A DNA stretch of 64,000 bases, taken from the NCBI RefSeq assembly GCF_033807575.1, contig NC_084704.1, positions 7,091,056 to 7,155,055 on the forward strand, in the 5' to 3' direction. Numbering within the stretch: position 1 is the first letter of the stretch; the number at the start of each line of letters is the position of its first letter. This DNA is from Cydia pomonella (taxonomy: Eukaryota > Arthropoda > Insecta > Lepidoptera > Tortricidae). Position numbers and translations under genes: made by a program. Under the pieces are notes generated by a model. The model did not search any database. It had not been told where the DNA came from and worked only from the letters and a program-made list of their open reading frames with translations. This document shows positions 11,453 through 22,555 of the stretch, piece by piece.

Positions 11453-12729
11453 ACAGGATACGGACAAAAGACAGGATATAGATTCTGACCGTCGTACATC
11501 ATGGGAATCGTATGGACCTGAATCAAAGAGCACAGAAAAAAGATATTGCGTGAATAAAGTATGGAAATAAAGACAAATAACATACTCGTAAATAAAAATA
11601 AGAAGATAAAGTTTCGACATCGACAAACGCCAAAGCCAAACGAAAAGAAAAAAATATCGCGATGACAGATGCAACAAAAAGTCACGTGACTATTTCCATC
11701 ATCCAAGTTTCGTTTGGCGTTTTCTATCAAAAATTGTAGATCTTGGCTAAGCCCCCTGCTTTTAAATGTCCTCATCGCTACTATACTATTGTATGTATGT
11801 ATGTATGTCATAATGTACAATGATACTGTACTTATTGATATGCGTTGTACTTTGATTATATCACTATTGTTAGTTATTTGTTGTATATTGTTAGTTATTT
11901 TTCTACGAGTCATCTAAAATAATACTTTACCATAAAACCTAAGTAATTAATGAAAATTGGTAGGTATCTCAGTAGATAAAAATGTAGTAAAAAAGCATAA
12001 ACACGCGACTATTTAGTCTTTTCCCGGCCGCGCCCGTTTTGTATTTTCTATGGGAGTGTGGCGGCACGTAATTAGTCAATTTTTTTATAGTTAGTCGAAA
12101 TAAATAACATGCTTAGTTGAGTTGGGAGCCCATACATGAAAACTACGCAATTATAATTTGGTATACGAAAGCTTAATTTAACTATTACAATCGACGAATA
12201 GAATAAATATTTTTTATTCTAATGATAACTATTCTAAGTCGGTGTCAGCAGCGGCCGCCGTTATTCGTATGTAAATAGAGAAGTCATATTGAAATTCTAA
12301 GGATTCCAAGGATAGGTAGGTAATTCTTTTTTCAGCTCTTTTGTGGTTTACGTGCCTCGTCTAAGTAAAACTGACTTGGATCCAATTTGCAAGTTAGGAT
12401 AATTTCTTTCTGCGCATTTCCTTTGACGCTCCTGCTTTCGTGTGCTTCGTTTAAAATATACTGTAAGTCCGTTAGCGTGTCTCTCATTTAAGCACACATA
12501 GTTATGTTACTTAAACTCTACCTCGTTGTCGAGTAAATTTCTCGGGTCTGATTTTAGTCTAAAGAAATACTCACTTACAAACAAAACTATGTGATACACA
12601 TTAGCAAAATATTTGAAGTGACCAAAAACATGAACATAAACAAGTCAAGTATGAACACGATAAAAATTATAATTTGTGATTAATATCTGTAACAGTACCC
12701 TACAAAATGCTGGTTTTAGTCATGTTTAG
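11453..12729. other. Unassigned; long minus-strand frame judged non-coding
   Basis: A 171-codon minus-strand frame (11398-11913) and an overlapping 107-codon frame share this region. Their translations are runs of F, L, I and Y from AT-rich DNA, with no domain that I recognise, and both overlap the LINE-like tail. A (GTAT)n microsatellite is at 11791-11808. Near 12020-12075 the words TTTTCTATGGGAG and GGCGGCACG recur inverted at 15315-15350, so a small dispersed repeat is likely. Confidence 0.4.
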
Positions 12730-12869
12730 ATATCAGATACCCTAGTTCACAATCGTACTAATTAGGCGTAAATTTTGGTTGTAGTTTAGACTTTATGTCT
12801 GTGCACTACTCGTAATTACAACAAATTTTTCCACTTAATTAGTACGATTGTAAGCTAGGGTATCGATAT
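12730..12869. mobile_element. MITE with about 34-bp inverted ends
   Basis: The left end ATATCAGATACCCTAG with CAATCGTACTAATTA is inverted at the right as TAATTAGTACGATTG with CTAGGGTATCGATAT. The central 70 bp show no coding capacity. No clear target duplication is visible. Confidence 0.7.
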
Positions 12870-13264
12870 GAACACTGTACAATACATTGGAAGATTGGTA
12901 CTATTGCATGAATTGAACAGCATGTTAGTAACTAACTTTTCTCCATTTGTCAACGCACTTTACCTATTTGCGCAGTTTTTTTTATTCCCGCCACTCCAGA
13001 CGACCAGACGTCTCAAGAACGTTTATAGAGCCTGACGAATGACGTTGGGTCTACTTTCAAGTAATGTAGGGTTTACACATAAACCATCTATGTTTTTCAT
13101 GCTAAAGAATCTGAGATCCCAGTCTGTGATATTTTGAAAAGAAAAACATTGCCTCTTTGAATTTTATTTAACGAAGCGTTAGCGAAGTTCTACGTTTTGA
13201 CTCGGGCAAACTTCTACATGTCGCAATTCTCAACCGGTTCTCGTTAAATTTTGTGACCAGATTA

Positions 13265-14007
13265 TATTTATATTATTTATTACGAGCCCATTGTGTCCCT
13301 CTCCTGGGCAAAGCCCTCCCCCTCTTCTTCCTCTCGCCCCGGTCTTGACCTTGAAATAGCCAGTCTCTCAAAAAGGAGTTTAAGTTATCCCGCCATCGCC
13401 GACGAGGTCTGCCGCGTCCCCGGTTTGACTTGTGGGCCACCCACTCCGTGGCAATTTTGGCCCTGTCTTCTCAACGCGGCGCAAGCTTACGGAAGACATG
13501 TTCCAATGTGCTGGTGAAAAGTTTCGGCGATAGCGGATCTCCTTGTTTAACTCCCCTTTGTACTTCGAAGGACGGGCCAGTGGGCCTACCGCGAACCACG
13601 TTCGACGTGTCGCCTCTCTGTCACACTCACTTACGAATTTACAAGTTTACTATTTTGTACATTGCGCTTAGAAATTGGATGTACTTGGGGGCTATTTCTT
13701 GGTGACGTAAAGCTGTCACGATGGCATAGTGCGATATGCTGTCGAACGCTTTTGAATAATCTACGAACGCTAAGTAGGGGGGGGGGAGGTTATGTTCGTA
13801 GCATTTTCGATAACTTGGTTTAACGTGTGCAGGTGGTCGGTGGTAAACAAGCCAGAGCGGAATCCCGCTTGTTCGGATATGATTAAAAAAAAATATAGTC
13901 GATTTAGTTTGAGGAAGTTTCTCAAATGAGGGAATTGGCATAAAATACTTACCAATAGCGTCTATAGCGCTTAAGACCATTGTAAGTTCACTGTGACAAT
14001 GACTCAA
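13265..14007 (-). pseudogene. RTE-type LINE: reverse transcriptase with internal deletion
   Basis: Read on the minus strand from 14007 downward, this shows reverse-transcriptase blocks in order. They are EQAGFRSG-type finger sequence and DHLHTLNQVIE, then LAFVDYSKAFDSISH (first catalytic aspartate block), then a frameshift and VQRGVKQGDPLSPKLFT. The YxDD box and thumb that should follow are absent. The sequence passes within about 15 residues to a basic C-terminal tail with RGRGRPRRRWRDNL and DWLFQGQDRGE, which ends at a stop near 13280 and an AATAAATAATATAAAT tail. AFVDYxKAFDS, RGVKQGDPLSP and the GRGRPRRRW tail together are typical of the RTE clade. The element is dead: it has frameshifts, a poly-G run at about 13777-13788 and a large deletion. 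It is also 5'-truncated. Confidence 0.85.
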
Positions 14008-14114
14008 CGAACTAATTATTGTTCATTTTCTAAACTTATCGCGAGGTTTACATCTCACTGAGCTACTAGTATATTATATTATAACACATATAACATCAAA
14101 TAAAGCATGCATTT

Positions 14115-14321
14115 TGACAACCGGTCTGGCCTATTGGGTAGTGACCCTGCCTATGAAGCCGATGGTCCTGGGTTCGAATACCGGTAAGGGTATTTATTTG
14201 TGTGATGAGCACAGATATTTGTTACTGAGTCATGGATGTTTTCTATTTATTTAAGTCTTCTTGAGCTTACTGTGGGGCTTAGTCAATGTGTGTAATAATT
14301 GTCCTAAATATTTATTTATGT
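14115..14321 (+). repeat. tRNA-derived SINE, family A, copy 1
   Basis: The head CCGGTCTGGCCTATTGGGTA resembles a polymerase III A box, and GGGTTCGAATACC an internal B box. GTGTGATGAGCACAGATAT, GAGTCATGGATG and CTTACTGTGGGGCTTAGTCA follow. Four other copies occur in the window (25324, 27719, 36827, 59487). This copy is diverged and has lost the middle AT-rich part. Confidence 0.85.
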
Positions 14322-14974
14322 AAATTAAAAGTTACTTTCGGCAAACTACAAGAACTGATCGGAGCCAATAGATCATGATGGTTGGTTCTTACAGCTATTA
14401 AATAATCGTCAATTTCAAAAACATGTTTATTAATATAACAATCAATTATCATTACCTATTAGCTCCCAAACATGTTTGCCTCTGAATATGAAGCAAAAAC
14501 TGAAGTGTTAATATACAGCGTCTTTGAACTCTTTAAATTTTTGATATAAACGGACACGGCAACATCACAACTCGACCTCATTATAACAATTTTACAGCGC
14601 TTTAGTTACAAAGCTCAATGAAAATGTAAATTTTCTTTCCACGTTCACTTGCTCAATATAAGTTATAACCGACGTGGTAACCCTAGTGGGAGAGTCTCGA
14701 CTTTTGCAAGCCTTAATTTTTCGCCGGAAACAAAATGTCGTTTAAAGAACCATTAGAATAAATGCGAAAGCCATGTCAGGCTTCGCTTTATTTCTTTTAT
14801 TTGTTTATACATATTTTATTTGGTATAGTAAATCAATAATATATACCTACTAGTAATCTAACAAGATTTCTCCGAAGAAATTGCATTTTTAGCTTTTTGC
14901 CTAAAATCTAACTGGATTTTAAAATAACTAACAATGAAAATATTGAATATGCAGTATTACATACGGCTACCACT
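14322..14974. other. No gene seen
   Basis: AT-rich sequence without a notable frame or repeat. Confidence 0.4.
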
Positions 14975-15110
14975 GACACTGACATACTCGTATTCGCTAG
15001 CGTGAGCGTAACTTTTACTTTCTATGCATCTCTTTCGTACTGGCATATTAGTGCGAGCGAGTTGTGTAGAAAGTATTTTACGCAGACATTAGCGAATATG
15101 TCAATTTGAC
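14975..15110. mobile_element. MITE-like inverted repeat
   Basis: GACATACTCGTATTCGCTAG at the left is inverted, with mismatches, at the right in CATTAGCGAATATGTC; inner parts ACTTTCTATGC and GTAGAAAGTA also pair. It abuts the next MITE at 15121, so two elements lie side by side. Confidence 0.55.
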
Positions 15111-15120
15111 ACTTCAGCGC

Positions 15121-15236
15121 CACTTGCACCATCCCACTATCCCGGGGTTAACCGGTTAAATCATTAACTCAGTATCAAATTGTACTGGTAACCATGGTAA
15201 CTTCAGGTTTATCCAGTTAAACCCGGATTTGTTATA
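15121..15236. mobile_element. MITE, CACTTGCACCATCC family, decayed copy
   Basis: The left end CACTTGCACCATCCCACTA and the internal GGTTAACCGGTTAAA and GTAACCATGGTAAC match the complete copy at 19682-19807. The right end is degraded to AAACCCGGATTTG and the terminal GGTGCAAGTG is missing. Confidence 0.7.
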
Positions 15237-16425
15237 CCAAACTAACCTAACCCAACTCTACGATAATATTCATTTCGATACGCTGTAGTCAAGTATAAAA
15301 CAATGATCAATCACGTGCCGCCGCGCTTCCATAGAAAAGACTAAACGAGGGACGGGCGGGCGTTGAACTTCGCGCGTTTATGTCTTTTGTAGTACAGTTT
15401 TGTCTACGAGATACTAACCAATTTTTATTAATTATTTAGGTGTTATAGTAAAGAAAAAGTATTACTTTTATATGACCCGTATAAAAGTATTGTGTACAAT
15501 AGTGATATAATCAAACTTTTCAGTCTCGTACCTTACTTAGGCAACTCAGCAAGCTTCGTTGTCTAAACACGGTACTCAAATGAAAAGCCCTCTATTGTAT
15601 CACGATTGTATAAAATACTATTTTAGGTTATACAATTGTACTGATACTAATTTTATTTTCATAAACCTTACAAAATAGCTTATATCAACACAGATGTTAT
15701 GAAAGCTTTTTTAAACTAAATAAAGCCCTGAAACTCAATCAAAGGCTAACTGGGAAAACATTAAATTTTTTATATTTATAAACAACTCTATAAAGCATAT
15801 TTGCCTTGTTGATAGGGCATCAAATGTTCAAACGCTTTCGTTCAGAACTCGCTGTAAAACCAAATGTTTTTCCTAACGATTTACGGGGAACGAATAAAAA
15901 GTTTGTTATTTTTACCTGGGTTCCGCGAAACCAGAATGACACAAACTCCACCGCCAACTGTTTCCAAAAGACACAATTTTCTATGAAATACATTCTAGAT
16001 ACCGATGATTGTTCTGAACTTCGGATAGGTTTATACCCTGAGCTAACATTGGCCCAATTGATTTACTATTGTATAGGTACTTACATCGATTTTATTACCA
16101 TTTTAGGTTTTAGCTGCTGTCCTGCTGTCAAAAAATATTGTGTGCAACGGTACATACCTAATTAAATCTTACAATTCTCGGACTTGTCATTACAAAACTC
16201 AACTTCGTCTCGTTTTGTAACTTCGGGGCCTTGAACTTAAAGAACTGTGTTGACCTTGAACTTTCAAATTACAATTTTTATGCGTCAAATTGAAGGTTTG
16301 CTAGCGAGCACTGGAGCGCAGAATTCTAGGTGTGACAAGGACGGATCGCATCCGAAATACTGCGCTCCAAAATACGCATAGCTAACGTCCCCTACGTTTT
16401 ATTTTATTTTAAAAGTACCTTTAAA
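15237..16425. other. Unassigned; 119-codon frame not recognised
   Basis: A plus-strand frame of 119 codons at 15806-16165 is the longest in this region. Its translation shows no motif that I know, no signal peptide and no repeat. It begins at a non-ATG codon, and with no neighbouring exon or promoter clue I treat it as a chance frame. The rest is AT-rich and unremarkable. Confidence 0.35.
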
Positions 16426-16543
16426 ATAAACTAGTTTTATATGCAATATTTTTGTATGATAATTTATTATTTTATTTTAAAGGTACCTTTAAAATAAAAT
16501 AATAAATTATCATACAAAAATATTGCATTTAAAACTAGTTTAT
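16426..16543. repeat. 118-bp near-perfect palindrome
   Basis: Two 59-nt arms meet at GGTACC (16482-16487) with no spacer. The outer part reads AACTAGTTTTATATGCAATA on the left and its near complement on the right; only a one- or two-base difference is seen around position 16440. A partial third copy of the arm core (ATTTTATTTTAAAAGTACC) lies directly upstream at 16401-16425. It could form a long cruciform or hairpin. Confidence 0.9.
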
Positions 16544-16980
16544 ATTGCATGAAACCGTCTACCTAGAGTTGGTTTCCATTGACATGTATTTTCAAGTGAC
16601 AACGCTTCAGCCAATCACAGCGCCTCATTTTATAGTAGACCAATCATAGTTCGGGTGGTTTAAATTGACTAATCATGGTCAAATGAAGTTTCGTCGAAGA
16701 AAACAAGACCTGAATTTTGACTAGTTGCAATTGGTCCGTTATTAGTATTGCGTGTTTGAATAGTGGGGCCACTTTTACGCTGATATTTTGTTTGACGTTA
16801 GTGTTCTATGTATTTTTCGTTCGCTGGTCGTAATATCTAAAAATACGAACCCGCAGAATACGAGTAGTCATGTCGGAATAACCTGTGGTCATATTGTGGA
16901 ATTTCCTACTTTTATTTACTGGTACATTATTAAACATGAAGTATCGCCAAGTATAAAGAATATAGGTACCTATTAGAAAA

Positions 16981-17008
16981 TAACATTACAAGTGACCTTG
17001 TAATGTTA
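16981..17008. repeat. Short hairpin
   Basis: TAACATTACAAG and CTTGTAATGTTA are perfect 12-bp complements around a 4-nt loop (TGAC). Nothing beside it explains it. Confidence 0.7.
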
Positions 17009-17121
17009 AAATAACCTAGATAAAAATATACGATATTAGCACTTATGAAAAAAAAAACGAATGAAAGATGACGAATGTACTGAGATCTTATATTTGTTGT
17101 TGGGTCTACCTAATTTATAAC

Positions 17122-17167
17122 CCGTGCGATAAACGAACAAATAATAAGTTGTTCGTTTATCGCACGG
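17122..17167. repeat. Hairpin with 19-bp perfect arms
   Basis: CCGTGCGATAAACGAACAA (17122-17140) and its exact complement (17149-17167) flank an 8-nt loop. This may be the core of a small MITE or a small-RNA precursor; the sequence does not decide. Confidence 0.8.
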
Positions 17168-17329
17168 TTTAAAGGCAATTAAGTCTTCGAACCAATTAAT
17201 ACATTGTGTCGTTCATCTTATAGGGCACCTGCGAAGTTGAGTTAGGTGGCACAGAAATATGTCAGATGTAAATTAATGTAAATTTGATAGTTCAAAATTG
17301 GAAAAATACAGCTGACATTTGGGATTTGG

Positions 17330-17816
17330 GATTTTGCTCTGATCAAGATAAAAACCGATATCTGAGGATCCGAGAGGCCTTTTATTATGTATTTGAGATC
17401 AAAATTTAAAAAAATGCCGCGGGTTGAATTTTTCATCCGATCAAGGTGAAAATCGATACCTATCTGAGGATCCGAGCTGCCCTTCATTATGATTCCGAAG
17501 TCAAGTATTTGGTAAAAGCGTCAAGATGGACTTGAATGAAACGCCCTCTCTCCCTCATCTTGATATCTCCATTTTGCTCTTATCATGATCATCATTCATC
17601 AAATAGTTTTTGTCAAATTTGACCTCAGAATCATAATGAAGGGTCGCTCGGATCCTTAGATATCGATTTTCATCTCGATCAGAGCCAAAATGCAGAAGTC
17701 CAAGATGGCGGACGTTTGTTTAAATTTTTACCTCATATTCATTGTAATAAAGGTCCTCTAGGATCCTCAGATATCGATTTTCATCTTGATCAGAGCAAAC
17801 ATGCAGAAATTCGTAT
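17330..17816. repeat. Inverted 2+2 array of about 70-90-bp units
   Basis: Four related units each hold a core of the form GGATCC, then TCAGATATCGATTTTCAT, then GATCAGAGC. Units at about 17335-17400 and 17430-17505 are in minus orientation; those at about 17617-17696 and 17725-17815 are in plus orientation. The whole is a palindromic array about 490 bp long with a centre near 17560. CAAGATGGCGG occurs between the plus units. Downstream at about 17930-17995 lies AAATCGGTCCAGCCGT, a phrase common near insect repeats. Translated frames of the units resemble each other, but they read through the palindrome and are not evidence of protein. Confidence 0.7.
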
Positions 17817-18553
17817 TGAACACGTCGTCATAAGAACAGTTTGTATGGGAAAATATCATTATTGTTTTTACTATTTTCCTCGCATTCTTTCCATACTTTT
17901 TCACCGTTCAAACCGTCTTTGGACCTAGAAATATTCAAATACCAAAATTAGCTAAATCGGTCCAGCCGTCCCCGAACTTAGCGAAAAGTTATAAATAACA
18001 GCGAGATACCGGGACTTGGTAAGAAAGTACACTTAAAAAAACCCCCACCTACAACAGCGATTCGTATTTACTATCACAAATTTAAATTATTAAAACAACA
18101 ACCTGAACAAATTAAAAATGAAAGTTTCTTAATATCAATGGTTGTTTAAAATGCATAACATCATCCCAATATAAAGCCTGTTGTGATCAAGAGAAATCAA
18201 AATAATATGATCCTAGCGAAACTACGTGAAGAGAAATCCAATATTTTTTCCAGTGTTTATTGGAACGACTAGCCCATCATTTATCCGCACAATAAAGCAT
18301 ATTTCTTTTGTTAAAGATATAATTTGAATACTTCTCTTACTATGACTGTGACAACGGGCCGCCATTTGCGAACTAAATAGCTCCGCGGCACAAAGTTGAC
18401 GCCCCGCCCGCTTCGGCACAATGTGTGTGGGGTCATTTTGCAGAGCTAGTTCGTCATCTATGTTTATTATTAATCTCTGATTACGACTATTGAAAATATA
18501 TATGTACAAATGCAACTTTGACTTGTTAATGTACTAATTAAAATAATATAATG

Positions 18554-18620
18554 CAGCACTTCTCAAATTATGGGTCGCGACACATTGGTGGGTCGGCATT
18601 ATATAGTGCCTGATCAAATT
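18554..18620 (+). mobile_element. hAT-like MITE, left-end fragment
   Basis: CAGCACTTCTCAAATTATGG followed by GTCGCGACACATTGGTGGGT has the look of a hAT-type terminal sequence (CAG..., then a sequence rich in GGGTCGCGA). No matching right end is found downstream, so the copy is truncated. Confidence 0.5.
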
Positions 18621-19170
18621 CTGTCTTATGTTATTTGAATAAATCCCTTCAAACCTACCTCAAACGAAAAAAAAAAACAGGAAAACGTAATATGTAATAA
18701 AAACATGCATTGAACTTTTATCGTAATTATAAATAATTCCATACCATTAAGTAAGTTTAAAGTTATGCGCAACATAAAAACTTTACTTAACGAGGCTTTT
18801 ATTCTAACGGAACTCTAAAAACACAATGTGCACCGAGGATTTCAGTTTTATTAAGCAAATCTCTTGTTTGCTTAGGATGTCCAATGTTTTAATAAGGCCA
18901 GCATATCGAACATGTTGTTTTGATGTCAGGAGGGAAAAAAATGAGTGAAAAAAGAACTGTTGACTCTGTTTGAATTTGTTGAACGTCGATCCAGTAATCT
19001 GTTGAAATAAATATTTGTACTCGTAATGATTTTTTTCATATATAATTTAATACTGGCTGGCTTTAATAACAACATTTGGCCAGGATATTTTTTGTTGAGT
19101 CAATAAAGAACTCATTTGGTTTGAACCCACGTTTAATGAACAAAATGCATTGATTAATGCTATTATATTG
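18621..19170. other. No gene seen
   Basis: AT-rich sequence without a notable frame or repeat. Confidence 0.4.
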
Positions 19171-19174
19171 AAAC

Positions 19175-19262
19175 CTTTGAAGGCTGGTCGACTTCACAGG
19201 TTAACATCGCAATACAGCGGGGAAATGCTGCCAGCCTCCTCGGCACCATGCCAAAGGGGCTA
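19175..19262 (+). pseudogene. RPDG/WDAT retroelement family, C-terminal fragment 2
   Basis: The plus strand reads VNIAIQRGNAASLLGTMPKG then LFI and a stop. This matches the last residues of the protein at 47473-48258 (SIAIQRGNAASLLGTLPSG). Upstream KAGRLHR fits QRAGLYFAQR after a frameshift. It is the shortest copy of the 3' end. The AT-rich sequence after the stop, up to about 19375 (TTTCAATAAATAG), is probably the element's 3' untranslated end. Confidence 0.65.
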
Positions 19263-19544
19263 TTTATTTAGAATTCGTTTTTAGTTTTATTTAATACATA
19301 AGTTAGTTTATGTTTATTAATGTAGGTATCACATATATTGTAGATTAGGTTTATTTCAATAAATAGTATCTTTCAAAAACAAAGCAAGAAAAAAATCTTT
19401 ATCCAATTCGTACGTTCAAATACTAGCAATCATGTTGGCCTTGTGTCTTGTGTTTATGACGAATCACCTCGCGAGCCTCATATTCCCAGAAAGATCTACC
19501 TCGACTACATATCACACGGCACAGATGCGTTACTTATTTTAGGG

Positions 19545-19672
19545 CTACATGCACGTTCCAGGGTTAGTCAACTAACTCGGATTTAAATGTTCATACAGTT
19601 AACAGTACATTTTAACCCTGTATAAACGGTTAACTTCGAGTTAGTCTGCTAACCCTGCTACTTGCAAGTGAC
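19545..19672. mobile_element. MITE with CAGGGTTAG ends
   Basis: CAGGGTTAGTCAACTAACTCG (19559 on) is mirrored by CGAGTTAGTCTGCTAACCCTG ending at 19657. Weaker inverted similarity (TGCACGTTC / GCTACTTGCA) extends the ends to about 19545 and 19672. It lies immediately beside the MITE at 19682. Both have TTGCA near their ends, so they may be related. Confidence 0.65.
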
Positions 19673-19681
19673 CCTTAGCGC

Positions 19682-19807
19682 CACTTGCACCATCCTACTA
19701 ACCCGGGCAAACCGTTTAAACCTGGAGTTACCATGGTTACCCATACAATTTAACACTGGGTTAACGGTTTAACCGGTTAATCCCGGGTTAGTAGGATGGT
19801 GCAAGTG
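19682..19807. mobile_element. MITE, CACTTGCACCATCC family, complete copy
   Basis: The terminal inverted repeats are 26 bp and perfect (19682-19707 and 19782-19807), beginning CACTTGCACCATCCTACTA. The inner part keeps further inverted words (GTTAACGGTTTAACC). CCCTTAG occurs within a few bases on both sides, so a 7-8 bp target duplication is possible, as in hAT elements. There is no coding capacity. Confidence 0.85.
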
Positions 19808-20818
19808 GCCCTTAGAGACTTAGTTCGTTTATGTGGATGGGTTATTATTGATAGTTTTATTAGCTTAGATCCCTTGTTTCAACTTAACCTAACACTTTTT
19901 TGTTGATGGCAGTGTTATGCCTTTATCACTGAAATGTCTCATCGGATTAAAAAAACGCTGCCACTTAAGTATATTATTTTTTATATGATTTCCGAATTTC
20001 TTAGTTAGCCGACCACTACAACTTGATTTTTTTTAAGATTTGAAAAGTGGTAGGTTATTTTAATGTGCTTTTAAAAAACTCTATATGCAAAAAAAACAAG
20101 TTAACTTATTTCCATGTTTTTCTGATATGATTAAATAAGCTATAAAACTCGATCAGAGTTAGAAGATTCTAGATACAATTTTTGATGCATAAAAACTTCT
20201 AAAAGGCTGGTGTGATAGAGGGTCAAGTCAAGTCCGAAATGGAAGAAGATAAAATAGACATCGCGGTGTCGATGTCTCAATATGAGATAATGGTTTCCAT
20301 GGTAGTTTTGTTAACAAGTTTCATGCCATTTATTATATCCTCGAAAACCAATTTTATTTAAAAACATCATGTATTTTTGTAATAAAATAGAATACTTATT
20401 AACAGATAAGAATAATCTACGGAACATACTTAGGAATGTATTTTGATCAGATAATTGAAACAAGATGACAGTTCTTGACCAATTAGTTAATTACTCAGGA
20501 AACAGCTTGTCAGTTGTACATACCTAATCTTTGTCTCTGAAGTATTTATTATATTTAAAATTAAAATGAGTGTTACATTGGATCACCGTCAGCCCGGAAT
20601 TCAACGTAAATTCACAATACTCGTATTTTAATTATAATTTCATTTCAGAAATAAATAATTAAAAATAACGAGACCTTTTAAACCCCACAATTGTGAACAT
20701 TCCTTCCACAGACCATACATACCTAACTACTACAAAAACAATTGAAATCAAAAGTCCTTAATTAAATAGTTAACTTTTACCTACAAGCTCTGCGAACGCT
20801 ATGTGAACTAAATTAGCA
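19808..20818. other. No gene seen
   Basis: AT-rich, with no convincing frame or repeat. Confidence 0.4.
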
Positions 20819-20945
20819 AGTCCTGAGACGCAGTTTAATTCAGTGCATCGGATGACAATGCAGTTCTGAACTGAAATTACAGGGTGAGTCAGCGATTCGT
20901 ATGGATTACATGGGCTGCAGATCGAACATAACTATCGCAGCAATT
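20819..20945 (+). repeat. Diverged dispersed repeat, copy 1 of 2
   Basis: CCTGAGACGCA, CATCGGATGACAATG and GAAATTACAGGGTG occur in the same order and spacing as at 22556-22690. The two copies are in direct orientation about 1.7 kb apart. No element type can be named. Confidence 0.5.
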
Positions 20946-21408
20946 TGCTAAGTTTTGCTCAACTGTTTTGAACCTAATTGGTTGATTAGGATTGTGATAT
21001 TTTATAATTATTAATAAATTTCCGATCTAGCAGACAACAATTGGATGAAACCTCATTTTAATCTAAAGCAAAATTTGCTAGCTGATCGCAAGTTTGTCTT
21101 AAACATGATCATTTTTCTCGAAAGGGCACAGTAAAAATATACAGTTACAAAAGGCGGACTTAATGCCCCAAGGCATTCTCTACCAGTCAACCTTTGGGCC
21201 GAACAGAGAAGCAAAATTGGTGCGGGGTATGTAAATAACACTAAAAACTTAATTTACAGTACTTACTAAGTTAATGTAAATATAGGTACTATATAAATGT
21301 AAAATGTAGATAACTATATACAACAATAATATAGACATATAATATATACCAATAAATAAATATATATATTTATACATATACCTGCTACCAAATATACTAT
21401 GAGTATTC

Positions 21409-21790
21409 TTAATCTTTAGACTTTTCAAAAAGATGTTTGCGCAGCTTGCGCTTGAACCTGAACTTAGTCTCGGCTTGTCGTATGCTGAGAGGCAGGTCAT
21501 TCCAGAGACGTATCGCTTGCAGGGTGAAAGAATTGGACATAGCGCTGGAACGATGACGGAGGACAGCTAGAACGAGTTTACGAGCGGTGCGAAGTTCGCA
21601 ACCTGGCCGAGCAGTGACAAATTTAAATTGTGATCGTAAGTAATCGGGCGCCACTGGGTCATATAAAATGGAGAACAGTGTGCATACTAAACACTTAAGT
21701 ACTATTAGTTATTCTGCGACTTAAGTCTTCTGCGCTCACGAATGCGTATCCAGTTGAGTTGTCGGCGAAAGGCAGATACGTGGTCATACT
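21409..21790 (-). pseudogene. CR1/L2-like LINE, C-terminal fragment
   Basis: The minus strand encodes RRQLNWIRIRERRRLK, then after a frameshift LIVLKCLVCTLFSILYDP and PDYLRSQFKF, and finally SFTLQAIRLWNDLPLSIR followed by FKRKLRKHLFEKSKD and a stop. The order (a conserved L-x-WI-x-I segment, P-x-YL, then a-x-RLWNDLP and a basic FK-x-x-L end) is that of the region after the reverse transcriptase in CR1/L2-type non-LTR elements. It is a different family from the copies at 3976, 52545 and 59785. The element is 5'-truncated and frameshifted. The AT-rich ATATAAATAT stretch at 21280-21390 lies downstream of the stop and may be its tail. Confidence 0.75.
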
Positions 21791-22555
21791 TGCTTATTAT
21801 GTTGTTTTTATTCTGTCAACTATGATGTAAAAAACACGTTAGCTAAAAAAATCATCCACATAAGTGCCCAGTTATAAAAGTTGTGTGAATTCATTAATTC
21901 ATTGCTGGACAAAAGCACAGAATTTCGTTTTAACTTGTTGGAAATGTATTTGCAACAGAGGCAGTTTAACGCGTGTTTGTCATATTTTATACATTGTAAT
22001 ATGTCGGATGTGAAAAACGTATGCAGTCAGTTTTATTTATTCAACTTCTTGGAAGAAAAACTTATTTATAGGGAATATTAATTAAATTTCTTTTACAGAA
22101 TTTTACGGGCAGATAGATTAAAAATGTATCCTAACATTCATACCATGATACCATAATAAAGTCCTGTTCATTTCCCCTTGGATTAACCTAATCTACTGTA
22201 ATCATCTAAGGGATGGAAAACAAATTGGACTAACTTATAAAAAAGGTCGTTTCTTCAAGCACAAGCATACAAACTTGTTTGGTGAATTTCAAGACGCAGA
22301 ACTCAAGACAAGCGTACGAAAACTTCGCTTGTTATTTTTTTTTATTCGCATCGTCTTTATGACCTTCGTAATTGATGTCACCCTCACTGGTCCTTAGTTA
22401 GGATCCAGAGCAAAGGGTATACTATAATTAGCTAATGTAAATTATACGAGTAGCGGTATTTAAAGTGACATGAACTTTAGCCAAAGCTAACAGCCATCAC
22501 CCTCAGTTTAAGTCGTACCCAAAGTTACAACAAGAGGAGTAAAGTGAATTTGCAA
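21791..22555. other. No gene seen
   Basis: A 66-codon plus-strand frame at 21881-22081 has no motif that I recognise. The rest is AT-rich. Confidence 0.35.

Noticed and set aside
11354..11913. Overlapping minus-strand frames of 171 and 107 codons that might be a membrane protein
   Set aside because: The F/L/I/Y-rich translations come from AT-rich DNA. Two long frames overlap in the same place, there is no motif, and one overlaps a LINE-like tail.
15806..16165. 119-codon plus-strand frame as a host gene
   Set aside because: It begins without an ATG, has no domain that I know, and no flanking splice or promoter signal. Chance frames of this length are expected in 64 kb.
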